From: Mytilisepta virgata
Taxonomy: Eukaryota; Mollusca; Bivalvia; Mytilida; Mytilidae
Length of the DNA stretch: 64,000 bases
Assembly: GCA_028015205.1 (NCBI GenBank)
Contig: CM051521.1
Coordinates: 107,732,513-107,796,512 of the forward strand
Reading direction: 5' to 3'
Part shown: one piece after another, positions 33,623-46,280 of the stretch
Position numbering within the stretch: position 1 is the stretch's first letter
How the letters are laid out: each line of letters begins with the position of its first letter
The notes under the pieces: generated by a model
The model's input: the letters and a program-made list of their open reading frames with translations, nothing else
The model's database searches: none
Told to the model about the DNA's origin: nothing
Translations under genes and position numbers: made by a program

Positions 33623-33778
33623 CTGACATCTATTTTGTTGACCTTCACAATATTGTCACCAGATTGGAGTCCTGCCCTGTCAGCAGCACCGCCTGGTTCC
33701 ACAGATTCTATACAAACAGGACTGTTTCCAGCAAGGACAAAGCCAAAACTTCCATCTTCTTTGTATACTGTAGAAGAT
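33623..33778 (-). CDS. GRID2IP-like: Exon 4: PDZ2, N-terminal two thirds
   Basis: Acceptor TATTTACAG at 33779; donor GTCAG|GTACAAGG at 33623/33622. Length is 156 nt. It encodes TVYKEDGSFGFVLAG, where G-S-F-G-F is the carboxylate-binding loop (GLGF equivalent), followed by NSPVCIESVEPGGAADRAGL and GDNIVKVNKIDV. Gly-Gly-Ala-Ala-x-x-Ala-Gly-Leu and Gly-Asp-x-Ile-x-x-Val-Asn are typical PDZ signatures. The loop type also resembles RhoGEF (ARHGEF11/12) PDZ domains, but the flanking HHD exons argue against that family. A competing in-exon AG (CTACAG, 33768) would give the wrong frame. It leaves in phase 2 (AG). Confidence 0.92.
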
Positions 33779-34208
33779 CTGTAAATACCATTATAACATC
33801 TATATTCTAATAGTGTACTATCTATTCTAATATTATATCTTAATTTATATAAAGAAAAAACCTCCGTGTCTGAGATACTAAAAATTCTACAAATATATAA
33901 CTTTCAAGATTTAATTTGAAATATCAACATGAACTAAAATGGTTTGGAAAAGGATAGCATTTGCAATTTATCATAAATTAAGCATTGATATATGTAGTTT
34001 TGCCCATATCATACAGCTGAAAGTGAACTTGCCATATTATCCTAGCAGGATGATACCCATATCACACTCCTAAAGGATCACATGATCGCAGGCATAAAAA
34101 AAAAACAATATATGATATGGGTTTTTTCATATCATACCCCATATCTCTCCTCGAGCAAGCTCTTTAGGCAATATTGGCCTCTTGGGGTTGATACTGGATA
34201 TGATTTGA
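33779..34208. other. Intron sequence with CATATCAT palindromic motifs
   Basis: Near 33995-34208, CATATCAT/ATGATATG words recur in both directions (GCCCATATCATACAGC, ATATGATATGGG, CATATCATACCCCATATC), suggesting an old foldback repeat. Otherwise nothing recognised. Confidence 0.4.
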
Positions 34209-36990
34209 AACTAGAGGCTCTCAAGAGCCCGAATCGCTCACCTGGATTTAACTTTTCACCTTGAGCAGACCTAAAAATTTAAGTGTTGCAGTCAATTTGG
34301 CTTGTTTTTCTATAGGATTCTGTTAAACTAATTTCAGCTGTGGCAGTCATCTTGGTTTAGTCCAGGTCAACGGATACATTTCGAAAATAGAAGCATCTAA
34401 GGACCATTTCTGCTAAGTCTTGTTCCAACTGGCTAAGCGGTTTCAGACAAGAAGATTTTTAAATGAATTTTCCTATAGGGTCCAATATTTAACAAAGTTC
34501 GGTGTGGCAGCCATCTTGGTTGACAATCCGGGTGATCGGACATATTTCTGAAAGAGGACCTCCTAAGGACCAATGCTGCCAAGTCTGGCTCCAATATGTC
34601 AAGTGGTTTCAGACAAGAAGATTTTTCAATGAATTTTCAGCCATCTTGGTTGACAGTCTGGGTCATCGCACAAAATTATGAAAGAGGACCATCTAAGGAC
34701 CATTGCTGCCAAGTCTAATTCTAATTGGCTTAGTGGTTTCAGACGAGAAGATTTTTGAGTAAATTTCCCATAGGGTCCTATGTTAAACTAAGTTCTGCTG
34801 TGGCGGCCATCTTGGTTCACAGTCCACGAAATCGGACACACTTCTGAAAGAGGACCTCCTAAGGACCAATGCTGCCAACTCTGGCTCCAATATGTCAAGT
34901 GGTTTCAGACAAGAAGATTTTTCAATGAATTTTTCCATAGGGCCCTATGTTAAACTAAGTTTGGGTGTGGTGGCCATCTTGGTTGACAGTCTGGGTCATC
35001 GCACAAAATTCTGAAAGAGAACCATCTAAGAACCATTGCTTCCAAGTCTTGTTCCAACTGGCTAAGCGGTTTCAGACAAGAAGATTTTTAAATGAATTTT
35101 CCTATAGGGTCCAATATTTAACAAAGTTCGGTGTGGCAGCCATCTTGGTTGACAATCCGGGTGATCGGACATATTTCTGAAAGAGGACCTCCTAAGGACC
35201 AATGCTGCCAAGTCTGGCTCCAATATGTCAAGTGGTTTCAGACAAGAAGATTTTTCAATGAATTTTCCTATTGGGCCCTGTGTTAAACTAAGTTCGGTTG
35301 TGGCAGCCATCTTGGTTGACAGTCTGGGTCATCGCACAAAATTATGAAAGAGGACCATCTAAGGACCATTGCTGCCAAGTCTAATTCTAATTGGCTTAGT
35401 GGTTTCAGACGAGAAGATTTTTGAGTAAATTTCCCATAGGGTCCTATGTTAAACTAAGTTCTGCTGTGGCGGCCATCTTGGTTCACAGTCCACGAAATCG
35501 GACACATTTCTGAAAGAGGACCTCCTAAGGACCAATGCTGCCAACTCTGGCTCCAATATGTCAAGTGGTTTCAGACAAGAAGATTTTTCAATGAATTTTT
35601 CCATAGGGCCCTATGTTAAACTAAGTTTGGGTGTGGTGGCCATCTTGGTTGACAGTCTGGGTCATCGCACAAAATTCTGAAAGAGAACCATCTAAGAACC
35701 ATTGCTTCCAAGTCTAATTCTTATTGGCTTAGTGGTTTCAGACGAGAAGCTTTTTGAATGAATTTGCCATCGGGTCCTATGTTAAACTAAGTTCTGCTGT
35801 GGCGGCCATCTTGGTTCACAGTCCACGAAATCTGACACATTTCTGAAAAAGGACCTCCTAAGGAGCAATGCCGCCAAGTGGGGCTCCAATATGTCAAGTG
35901 GTTTCAGACAAGAAGATTTTTCAATGAATTTTCCTATTGGGCCCTATGTTAAACTAAGTTCGGGTGTGGCAGCCACCTTGGTTGACAATCCGGGTCATCA
36001 GACACACCTCTGTAAGAGAACCATCTAAGGACCATTGCTGCCAAGTCTGGTTCCAATTGGTCAAGTGGTTTAAGACAAGAAGATTTTCAATGAATTTTCC
36101 GATAGGGCCCTATGTTAAACTAAGTTCGGCTGTGGCGGCCATCTTGGTTAACAGTCCGGGTCATTGGACATATTTCTGAAAGAGAACCTCCTAAGAACTA
36201 TTACTGCCAACTTTGGTTCCAACTGGACTTGTAGTTTCATATAAGAAGATTTTTGAAAGTCCACCCCCCTTTTTTTTCTATTTTTAGTAACAGCAGCCAT
36301 CTCGGTTGGAAGTCGGGGATGCCAGACATAAATTTGGAAGGGGGCCACCCAAGGACCATTCCACCAAAGTTTGGTCTCAATTGGCCCAGTGGTTTGAGAG
36401 GAAAAGATCTTTAAAGGAAAGTTTATGCTGGATGCCGTCTTTAAAGGGCAAAAACTCCTATAAGGGGTCAATCAATGATTTTGGTCATGTTGACTTATTT
36501 GTAGATCTTACTTTGTTGAACATTTTTGCTGTTTACAATTTGTCTTTATCTATAATAATATTCAAGATAATAACCTAAAACTGCAAAATTTCCTAAAAAT
36601 TAACAATTCAGGAGCAATAACCCAACAAAGGGTTGACCGATTCGTCTGAAAATTTCATGACAGGTAGATCCTGACCTGATGAACATTTTCACCCCATGTC
36701 AGTTTTGCCCTAATTGCTTCAGTTTTTGAGATATAAGACAAAAACTGTAGTTTACCCCTATGTTCTATTTTTAGCCATGTCGGCCATGTTGGTTGGCAGG
36801 CGGGGTCATCGGACACATTTTTTAAACTAGATACCCTAATGATGCTTGTGGCCAAGTTTGGTTCAATTTGGACTCGTAGTTTCAGAGGAGAAGATTTTTG
36901 TAAAAGTTAACGGATGATGACGGACGACGGACGACGGACGCCAAGTGATGAGAAAAGCTCACTTGACCCTTCGGGTCAGGTGAGCTAAAA
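34209..36990 (+). mobile_element. Pearl-like element, long copy
   Basis: Head AGAGGCTCTCAAGAGCCCG and GCTCACCTGGATTT. About twelve ~165-bp units follow, including a clear internal duplication (34430-34970 resembles 35050-35640 almost base for base). The 3' segment is as at 32480-33030. It ends (GACGGAC)n and hairpin AGCTCACTTGACCC-TTC-GGGTCAGGTGAGCT (36956-36986). Confidence 0.85.
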
Positions 36991-38338
36991 AATATGATAT
37001 TCTATATATATCCTAACAAAAATCAACATAGAATTAATCTAATCAAATTCCTGGTACTGTGATACACATGTAAAGAGAAATTTAAGACACTTGACCTTGA
37101 ATTAAATGAAACAAAAACAAAAAATCACTGACAATATGAAAACTTGATCCAGTTTGTACTGTGAAAATTTTGGGATAACAAAAACATAGGACAAATGTCT
37201 GAGCTCCAGCACTGATGCTAACATCCTGCAATGTAAAAGGCATTCTTTACGTTTGTAATTTTTTATATTTTTCAATCGGACAAATCAAAGTTTCTTTCCA
37301 AAAATAGATGAAAATTAATTATGTCATGCATACTCATTAGCAATTGATTTTTAATTATTACAAAATATGTACAATTGTTTACTAGGTCCTTCAGCAAAAA
37401 TCCTCCATCATTTTGCATAAGATAAATGTATCATTTGCAAAATCCAAGACTTTATGAAGCTTTATTATCACAAGCAATCATTACAGTAGTACTAAAGGTA
37501 CTGTACCAAAATTCACAAAGGAAACTATAAATTTATCTGGCACAAGGAAAAAGGTTTTCCTTCATGGGCCAACCAGGCCTGAGGTCTCAAATCTTAGGAG
37601 TCTGATTAAAATCAAACCTAAAACTACTAACATAACATGCAATACTTAATAGATGTATGCACATTTCAACAAATTATTTATAGGGGAAGACTTCCTTTTG
37701 AAACCCGCTGAATGATGGAATAAGTAATTTTAAAAGCTATTCATGAAGCGGGGATCAAACAGAAGTCATACCCTTTTTCAACTGTAGTGCATCTAAAAAT
37801 TATGATAGATTCAAAAACATGAATAACCAACACATTAAGATAAAAATAATGTAAGTAGCCTTCTTACAATAGTAAAAAAACATACAATGTTGAACTTCAG
37901 GAACACAGATTATACAGACATATATAGCCCTGGAAATTTGACAATATTAGAATAGAATCTTTTTCCTATTCTTAACATGCAGTGACCAGACTGATCTTAT
38001 GAAGTCAGACAATGGTAACAGAAAGACAAAAATTCTCATTTTTCAATGATTTTCCAATTTTCCCAAAATATAAGTGTATTTAAATGTTGAAAAATTAGAG
38101 TAATTGCAGGTTCAATTGTTTGGAAATATTGTCCTTTCCTGAATACTTTATAAAGTACAATGTAGATGTAAACTAATGCCAAATAAAGATGTAAGCAAAT
38201 GTTTGTGTCACTACAGGCATTAGTGAGGACTTTTTCAAATATTTCTATACCAAAAACCATTCACCATTGTTTACAGAGGAACACTCTACAGAACAGAAAA
38301 TCATTCCACTCTAAAAGATGTACTGAAAACATGCTTAC
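36991..38338. other. Intron between exons 3 and 4 (part)
   Basis: 1.3 kb of unique AT-rich sequence; no additional exon or repeat recognised. Confidence 0.55.
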
Positions 38339-38455
38339 ACTTTGACTGTGTTTTTATGACTTCCTATTGATATATCATCTTCCCCTTGACTTGCAACATC
38401 ATTTTCTTTGATAAAATCATCAAATCTGTGACGCTGCCTAGGTGGAATAAAAGGT
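38339..38455 (-). CDS. GRID2IP-like: Exon 3: end of HHD1 and linker to PDZ2
   Basis: Acceptor TACTTTCAG at 38456; donor AAAGT|GTAAGC at 38339/38338. Length is 117 nt; the first base completes an Arg codon split with exon 2. It reads PFIPPRQRHRFDDFI, the closing helix of the harmonin-homology domain (harmonin has IRPLIP followed by a Tyr/Phe-Asp helix). Then follows an acidic linker (KENDVASQGEDD) and HKNTVKV, which leads into the first strand of PDZ2. It leaves in phase 2, with the last Val codon completed by the first base of exon 4. Confidence 0.86.
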
Positions 38456-38489
38456 CTGAAAGTAAAGACAGTAAATATCATATGTAGTT

Positions 38490-39190
38490 TTATGCCCCGT
38501 CCACAAAAGTGGTAGATATAGATTTACCCTTGTCCGTCTTTACGTACGTCCGGCTTGGTTAAGTTATGTGTTTGGGTCCATTTCTAAGAAACCCATTGAG
38601 ATATATCAATGATATTATACCATTACTATCCCCTTTTAAGACTGAACACAGATGAACAACATTTAGGTAACTTTAAACTACATTTGATGCATGAGTGACT
38701 CCAATAAATTTTTAACTCTAATTTCATATCTTAGGTATCCATGGTGTTATATCAATAATACTTCATCAGTATAATCCTTTCACATTATATAATTCATTTC
38801 TCAAACACTTGGGTCAGTATGAGTGACTTGGTTAAGTTTCTGCATGGGTCCATTTCTCAGTAACCTATTGAGACATATCAATAATATTATACCTATGCAT
38901 TCATCTTGTGTAGTACAACAACAGTCAGCAAGAATTGAGTCACCATGACCTATATTTTATGCTCCAGTGACTTTGGTAAAATGTTTCCAGTTTTGTATAT
39001 TTTCAAAGAACCTATGATAGTATATTGATGATATTTCACAACTACAATCATCTTAATATATAGTACAACACAATTCAGCAAAATTTGAGTCACCTTGACC
39101 TACATTTTATGCATGAGTTATTTTGATCAAAATTTTGCATTTAGGTGTATTATTCAAGAACCTATGGTACTGTAAATTCAGAAATATTTC
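38490..39190 (+). repeat. Degenerate tandem repeat region
   Basis: Starts TATGCCCCGTCCACAAAAG. Units of about 140-150 bp recur (GGGTCCATTTCTCAGTAACC, TATATCAATGATATTATACC, TGACCTACATTTTATGCATG). Probably another non-autonomous family; no clear terminal hairpin. Confidence 0.55.
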
Positions 39191-39263
39191 GCATGCACTT
39201 ATTGTGATTCTTCTACCCCAGGCAAAATTGTGAAGTTTAATTATTGTGATTGCCGCCTGTGTG

Positions 39264-39298
39264 AAAAAAAAAAAAAAAAAACGTGTCTATGAGACACG
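39264..39298. repeat. Poly-A run and short hairpin
   Basis: An A run (39264-39281) is followed by CGTGTCT-ATG-AGACACG, a perfect 7-bp stem. Likely the edge of an unidentified repeat. Confidence 0.55.
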
Positions 39299-40028
39299 GA
39301 TGCCCTGCCTAAAAACAATATAGGTGTTGCTGAACTGCGTTGTACTATACAATTAGCTTAAATTTGTGAAAACTAAGGAGTATCTCCCTCATGCATAGCT
39401 CTGTACCTAGATGGTTTTGGCTTTACCCCTTTTGGTCATTTTGGGATTTTTTTCATTTTCTTTTCAACCTTTTGGATGTTTGTTTTGGTTTTCAACATTT
39501 TAGGCCTGGAGCACAACTGATGAGTCAGAAATCGATGAAATGTGCAAATCTTGTGCATCAAAATTTGTATAAAAGAATTTTATTTGAACAGTCTTTTGTT
39601 AATCTTGACTTATCAGAGGGAAATCAATCAACCATGAAGTATAATCCTGCAGGAAAATGTGTCATGTGGGTATAGTAAACAAACAAATGTTCATATAAAG
39701 TGAATTTTATTTTCTAATGCCAAAATGTTTACATTTTACGTACTAAATGTATTATTGACTTCTCCCTAAGAAACAGTTTTTGTATAGTGTTGTCTGGTGA
39801 GGTTTAGTGCCCTTGCCTAATGGCTCGATTTTTAAAACTTAGGGCCAACATGGGGTTGAATTTTGAAATTGTGAATTTAAGCTTGTGACCTTAACTCCCT
39901 TTTATACAGTACTGTTACACAGGTGAGCTAAAAAATGGTTCATCATTACAGATTTTTCTGGTAATACATCTCATCTGAGATGTTGATGAATAGAAACTTT
40001 CAATCAAATATAAAGGCAAACAAAAAAC
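39299..40028. other. Intron sequence, mostly unique
   Basis: No exon recognised. A stray pearl-like terminus, CAGGTGAGCTAAAA, occurs at about 39920-39933. Confidence 0.5.
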
Positions 40029-41487
40029 AAGAGTGAACACACTCCAAGTGTCGCCTGAGTATGCACATGGACACAGAATAATGATTATCTGATACCCGAC
40101 ATTTTGAAAGTCAAAGGAAAATGCATTAAAAGAAATTGAAGTCAAGGTCAAAAGGCAGGTGACATACCGACATGCATTCAATATGAACTATCTATTGGCC
40201 AAATATGGTTGGTCTAGGTATTAAAGTTGCTGAGAAATGGACCTAATATTGAAAATGTGACAAAGACACTCAAGCATGCAATTGAGGTCAAAGTCCACAG
40301 ACAGGTGTCAGACTTGCATGTACCCACAAAGAGCTACATATAGACCAAACATGGATGGGTCTAGGTATTACAGATGTTGAAAAATGGACTTAATCAAGAA
40401 ACTTGGATGAAAGTCACTCAACCATGAAATTGAGGTCAAGGTCCAGAGACAAGTGTCAGACTGGCATGTACCCACCAAGAACTATCAATAGACCAAATAC
40501 AGTGGGTCTAGGTATTACAGTTTCTCAGAAATGGACTTAACCATGAAAAAGTGATCAAGTCATTCAAGCCTGAAATTGAGGTTAAGGTCCCAAACCTGGT
40601 GTCAGACTGATATATACCCACCAAGAACTATCTATTGTCCAAATATGGTGGGTCTACGTATTCTAGTTGCTGAGAAATGTTCTTAACCATGAAAAAGTGA
40701 CAAAGTCCCTCAAGCATGAAATTGAGGTCAAGGTCATAAGCAAGAGTCAGACTGGCATGTACCCACCAAAAACTATCTATAGACCAAATATGGTTGGCCT
40801 AGGTAGTACAGTTTCCGAGAAATCGACTTAATCATGAAAAAGTGACAAAGTCACTCAAGCATGAAATTGAGGTCAAGGCCCCAAGCCAGGTGTCAGACTG
40901 GCATGTACCCACTAAGAACTATCTATAGACCAAATATGGTCGGCCTAGGTATTAAAGTTGGTGAGTAATGGAGTTAACCACAAAAAGGTGACTCAGGTCA
41001 CTCAAGCTTGAAATTGAGGTCAAGGTAAAAAGGCAGGTGTAAGACTGACATGTACCCACCAAGAACTATCTATTGACCAACTATGGTGGGTCTAGGTATT
41101 ACATTTTCTGAAAAATGGACTTAACCACGAAAAAGTGACAGCCACTCAAGCATGAAATTGAGGTCAAGGCCCCAAGCCAGGTGTCAGACTGGCATGTACC
41201 CACTAAGAACTATCTATAGACCAAATATGGTTGGCCTAGGTATTAAAGTTGCTGAGAAATGGATTTAACCAAGATTATGAAGTCAGTGAACCATGAAAAT
41301 GAGGTCAGGGTCACAAGACAAGTATACTGTGGCAAACCTTATACGATAAGCTACCTTGTGGACTATAAATATTAATTGTAGGTATTACATGTGCAAAGTT
41401 ATTAAAGTTTTACAAAAGCTTATACCGCTGCTGCCGGAAAGTAATACCTATATTTCCCGTCTGCGACTTTTCGTCGCAGGCAGACAA
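40029..41487 (+). mobile_element. CAAGAGTG-family element, copy 2
   Basis: 5' hairpin GAGTG-AACA-CACTC (40031-40044) and motif GTGTCGCCTGAG (40048-40059). About eight units of ~146 bp (GGCATGTACCCACC, TGAAATTGAGGTCAAGG, ATATGGTGGGTCTAGGTATT) follow. The 3' hairpin is GTCTGCGAC-TTTTC-GTCGCAGGCAGAC (41459-41485), then AAAA. No coding frame. Confidence 0.82.
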
Positions 41488-41842
41488 AACTGAAGGCATT
41501 ATCCAGACAGGGGATAAGATATTAATATTTTTGCAAGTCTCCCTCCAGAAAAAGTGGTTCCTCTTTTCCTGAATCTAATTGATCATAGGTACTGATGAGT
41601 ACATCTTCATCCAAATATGAACAGGATCTGACAAAAAATGAAGGCACTATCCAGGCGACAACTAAGTGATGAGAGATAGACTGACAAATCGGTTAAAAAC
41701 ATGATACCCCCAGCAACTTCATTGTGTGGGTAATAAAGTTATTTAAAAAATTTTCTTGAGTAAGCAAAGATGGATTTTTCTATATTTTTGGTACAATTAT
41801 GACAGATAATGTAGTACAGAGTTCATTCTGATTCTTTACCAA

Positions 41843-43712
41843 AACAAGAGGCTCAGTTTGCTGAGCCTTTATCGCTCACCTGGCAGTCACAAACTTTTGA
41901 TTTGACAGACTAGATTGATTTCTGGAAACTTTGTGAATGATCTTCTATAAATGCTTCATACCAAGTATAAGTTCATTGGCCAAATGGTTTCAGAGGAGAA
42001 GTTTTAAATTTTGACCGATCAGAACATATAAAGGTTTCTGGTGGCAATTTTGTTTCACGGACTAGAAAGATTTATGCAAAGTTTGTAAAGGACCTTCCAT
42101 AGATGCTCCATACCAAAAATCACTTCATTTGGCTTTACGGTTTCAAAGGAGAAGAACTTTTAAATTTCGACCAATCAGAACATGTAAATGCTCATGGCAG
42201 CCATTTTGTTTCACGGACCAGGCTGATTTATGCAAATTTTGTAAAGGACCTTCCATAGATGTTCTATATCAAAAATCAGTTCATTTGGCTTAATGGTTTG
42301 TAAGGAGAAGTTTTACATTTCAACAAGTCAGAACATGTAAATGCTCATGGCGGCCATTTTGTTTCACGGACCATGATGAGTTATGCAAACTTTGAAAAGG
42401 ACCTTCCATAGATCATCCATATCAAAAATCAGTTCATTTGGCTTTACAGTTTCAGAGGAGAAGAACTTTTAAATTTCGACCAATCAGAACATGTAAATGC
42501 TCATGACGGCCATTTTGTTTCACGGACTGGGAATATTTATGCAAATTTCCTAAAGAACCTTCCATAGATGCTCCATACAAAAAATCTCATCATCACTATT
42601 CACTAAGGATACCATGTTTACTTTAAAAACCAAATATTGTTGAAATCTGAGCAAGTGTAAAAAATGGCGGGAAAATGGCAGCCATTTTAAAATGGCCGTC
42701 CAAAACAAACTTTCATCATCACCATTCAACTCTGGATACCATGTTTACCTTGAAAGTATATTCATCTTCATTTTATTTCTATAATTCAGGAAAAAATAGC
42801 AAAATACAGCATTTTGACCCCTATGTTCTATTTTTAGTAAAGGCGGACATGTTTTTCGACCAATCAAAAATCCAAGCATTAACTTTTTGCAGGATACCCT
42901 AAGGAACAATCTTACCAAGTTTCATTTGATTTTGAATAGTAGTTTCAGAGAAGAAGATTTTTGAAATAATAACATAAAAAAAAGCCAAAAATGTCAAAAA
43001 AGGGCAATAACTCTAACATCAGTTGACAGATTTTCACGAAAATCAGCACACAGGTAGCTCTCATCATGCTGAACACTTTCAACCTGCCAGAATTTGCCGT
43101 AACCTAATGATTTTTGAGATATTTGCGAAAAACTGTTGTTTGACCCCTATGTTCTATTTTTAGTAACAGTGGCCATGTTTTCCGACGAATCAAAAATCCC
43201 CACACCAGTGCTATGCAGAGTACCCCAAGGAACAATCTTACCAAGTTTCATTTGATTTTGAATAGTAGTTTCAGAGAAGAAAATTTTTGAAATAATAACA
43301 TAAAAAAAAGCCAAAAATGTCAAAAAAGGTCAATAACTCTAACATTAGTTGACAGATTTTCATGAAAATCAGCACACGGGTAGCTCTCATCATGCTGAAC
43401 ACTTTCAACCTGCCAGAATTTGCCGTAACCTAATGATTTTTGAGATATTTGCAAAAAACTGTTGTTTGACCCCTATGTTCTATTTTTAGTAACAGTGGCC
43501 ATGTTTTTGAGGAATCAAAAATCCCCACAAAAGTTCTATGCAGAGTACCCCAAGGAACATTCATACTAAGTTTGGTTCTAATTAGGCAAGTAGTTTCAGA
43601 GGAGAAGAGTTTTGTATAATTGTTAACGACGACAATGACAACGGACGACTGACAACGACGGATGCCAAGTGATGGCAATAGCTCACATGGCCTTTGGCCA
43701 GGTGAGCTAAAA
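41843..43712 (+). mobile_element. Pearl-like element, divergent subtype
   Basis: Head hairpin GGCTCAG-TTTG-CTGAGCC (41850-41867), motif GCTCACCTGG (41874-41883). The units differ from other copies (CATGTAAATGCTCATGGCGG, GACCTTCCATAGATG). A near-identical ~330-bp duplication lies at 42790-43130 and 43140-43490. It ends with hairpin AGCTCACATGGCC-TTT-GGCCAGGTGAGCT (43680-43708). Confidence 0.82.
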
Positions 43713-45240
43713 ATTCAACAAGAAATTGCACACGATGTCATGCTAAGGATACCCCCACTCATTAAAGTCCCATCAAACAGGAAGTTGGGGTCCAGCAGAA
43801 TATAGAAAATAGGAAACAATGTACAATTCATCATGTCAAAGCTACATACAAAATATGAAATCATACTGCTCTGTAGAAGCTGAGAAAAATGCAACATAAA
43901 TTTTTATGTGTAACATTGTATTTCTACAAAGTCAAAGTCCTACCCAGGAGAGGCTGAGAAAAAGGTGAAAAAAAATGTTTGTGGATGAATTGACAAATGA
44001 ACGAACAAACAAAAGAATGAATGGACAAGGTGAATGCAGTATAGTCCACACTTACGAGTCAGGGTATCATAATAAACCAATGAAGTGTTACTTTGCCTTA
44101 TATTTCTGAAATGTATTACTAAATATTTCTGGTTTACATTGCAAATATCTTCAAAGTGACAGAATAACAATCTCTGTGGGAGAACATAACATTCTTAATA
44201 CAGAAGACAGTAAAAATATGTTACAGTTACAGAAAATCTCTACAAATGAAATACTCTGCTATTAAGTAATGTTAAGTAATGTACATTTAATGAACTAATT
44301 AACAAAATGAGTTTTCATTCATTTGATCATAAATATTATCTTGTTTGTTACTGGTATAAATGTTTGTGGGAAGGAAAAGACATATAAGAAATATGTTTGA
44401 AAAGAATATAAATGATTTTGGAGGAAACCTACACATATACACATGTATTAAATAAATATTTGGTTTGCATAAAAAGCAATCTGCTAAAGGGGAGAAATCA
44501 TTGAAATCTTCAACCACAAAAACTGGCAGTTTAGAATTGGCCAAATTGTTGACCAAGTGGTTTCAGAATAGACGACAGAAAAAATTGAATATTTTTGCTG
44601 CATTGTGAATTTTTAGTAATGGTGACCATATTAATCTAAGTTTCCAGAGATTTTGCTGGACATTCGGTCCGGCAAGGACATTAGATTTGCTGGACCAAAA
44701 AAAAATTAGATGATGTTTACAAACATTTGATGACCCGGATTTTAATTTTCGACCGATGTCAGACTTTCGGACCAGGAATGTTGAAAATTCCAGCAGACCA
44801 AGTTTGGCAATATTCCACTTAACATGAGAAAAAAATTCATTGACATAATTTTCTCCTCTTGGAAAATTTGTATAATGGAGCAGATTCTAAAATATCCTTC
44901 AACACTTTTCATCAGCTAAAAAGAACCTTACTGTGTGACTTTTATAAAACTACATGTGGTTTTTTGGGAATATCTCAAATGTTTCTTTACAATGAACGGA
45001 AGTTCTGTTCACAAAAGTTTTATCCATGTTCACTTATTAGTCATACCTAATTCTTATTTTACACTTACACAGAGTTTTTCATCAAGAAATTGTGAGACAG
45101 ACAAGTACTAGTAGAGAGGTTAAGAAAATAATAAAACATTTTGTAATTTTACCAAAATTAATCATAAAAATTCAAATGTATGAAGTTAAAAAAGTGTTAG
45201 AAAACACTAACCAATATATATTAAATCTAAATTTTCCTAC
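43713..45240. other. Intron between exons 2 and 3 (part)
   Basis: AT-rich sequence. Pearl-like phrases (GACCAAGTGGTTTCAGAATAG, about 44550) hint at old fragments; no exon recognised. Confidence 0.5.
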
Positions 45241-45395
45241 CTTATCTGTTTCATAATTTTCTTCTGGTGTGGTGTCTTCAATATGGCTTTTAATGCCCGT
45301 CCTAACATTTCAATGTCCCTATCCTCTGCATATTGTTTCAGTACACTTACAGTAGCCATTTTCTTTTCATAATTATTTCCAAGTATATCATTCAT
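45241..45395 (-). CDS. GRID2IP-like: Exon 2: most of harmonin-homology domain 1 (HHD1)
   Basis: Acceptor TTTTCACAG at 45396; donor ATAAG|GTAGGAAA at 45241/45240. The exon is 155 nt, enters in phase 0 and leaves in phase 2, matching exon 1 and exon 3. It encodes MNDILGNNYEKK, then the helices ATVSVLKQYAEDRDIEML and ALKAILKTPHQKKIMKQI. The pattern V-L-x-x-Y, about 20 residues, L-x-T/D-x-P, then I-R-P is that of harmonin N-like helical domains (harmonin itself has a DVLRMY...IRPLIP pattern). These domains bind short helical peptides. The in-frame ATG at the exon start could be an alternative initiation codon, but it directly follows a good acceptor, so I read it as internal. Confidence 0.88.
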
Positions 45396-46280
45396 CTGTG
45401 AAAATTGTATGCATAAAAAATCAAAATGTTCACTATATATTGGTAAGTATATATCCTTCTGTATAAATGGCACCAGAGCCATTGCATACTTCAAAGTATA
45501 AAATTTAATTAAATTCATCAATTTATGCAAATTTACAACCATAAAAGCATAAAGTCTATCTGTCTGTCACTGTCAGTGATTTTCAATTAAATTTAATCAA
45601 TTCTAATCAAAACTGCATGTATATGCCATAATTTGATTCTAACATGCAGGGTTATGTAGGTATAGAATGCTATTCCAATTATAGCTAAATCCCATTTCAA
45701 ATAGTGTGTAATTCTGCATATTATCCTTTCCTAGTATGCAACTGCATCCAATTGAATACCTAACTGAACAAGAACCACTTAGATGATTAACTTCTTTTGT
45801 GTACCATTTCTGTTCTAGTTCTCCTGAGAAATTAATTAACAACTGTAAAAAGTACAAATATTTGTATAAAAAAATAAAATAAATGAAAATACTCTAGAAA
45901 TTATCTAATTGTTAAAATTTACACATAATGACTTTTTTCATATTCTGCAAAATTGTAAACCCACCTTTAGTTTTTGCAATTATTTCCATAGCATATAAAC
46001 TAAATACAATTTTAACATCGTTTTAAAATTTACTCCTAAAAACCTTTATGCAATTTTTCCTGTTTGTTTGTTTCACTAGTTTGCCTTGCTATCTGACAAA
46101 CTGTAAACAATATTTTGAATGATATAATCCCTAATGAAAGAAAATAAAAAAGTTTTATGCAATCATTCTATTTGATGAAAAGCTAGGTTTATCTTTCTGT
46201 CAATATAATTTTTCATCACAATAATACTGCAACACAATTTTTGTTTGATGCAATTTCATTTATGGGTTAATGAACTTTAA
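45396..46280. other. Intron upstream of exon 2
   Basis: AT-rich. A minus-strand open stretch at 45639-45857 has an acceptor-like start but the wrong phase for exon 1, so it was not called. Confidence 0.5.

Noticed and set aside
33623..33778. PDZ exon assigned to a PDZ-RhoGEF (ARHGEF11/12) gene
   Set aside because: The PDZ core is similar, but the flanking in-phase exons encode harmonin-homology domains, not RGS-like or DH-PH domains.
39391..39675. 94-residue plus-strand open frame
   Set aside because: It contains a hydrophobic Phe/Trp-rich start but no recognisable domain, lies in an intron on the opposite strand, and has no promoter or polyadenylation context that I can support.
45639..45857. 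Possible extra exon upstream of HHD1 on the minus strand
   Set aside because: It has an acceptor-like TTAATTTCTCAG, but only the frame needing one incoming base is open. Exon 1 ends in phase 0 and exon 2 starts in phase 0, so it cannot be spliced in without a stop.
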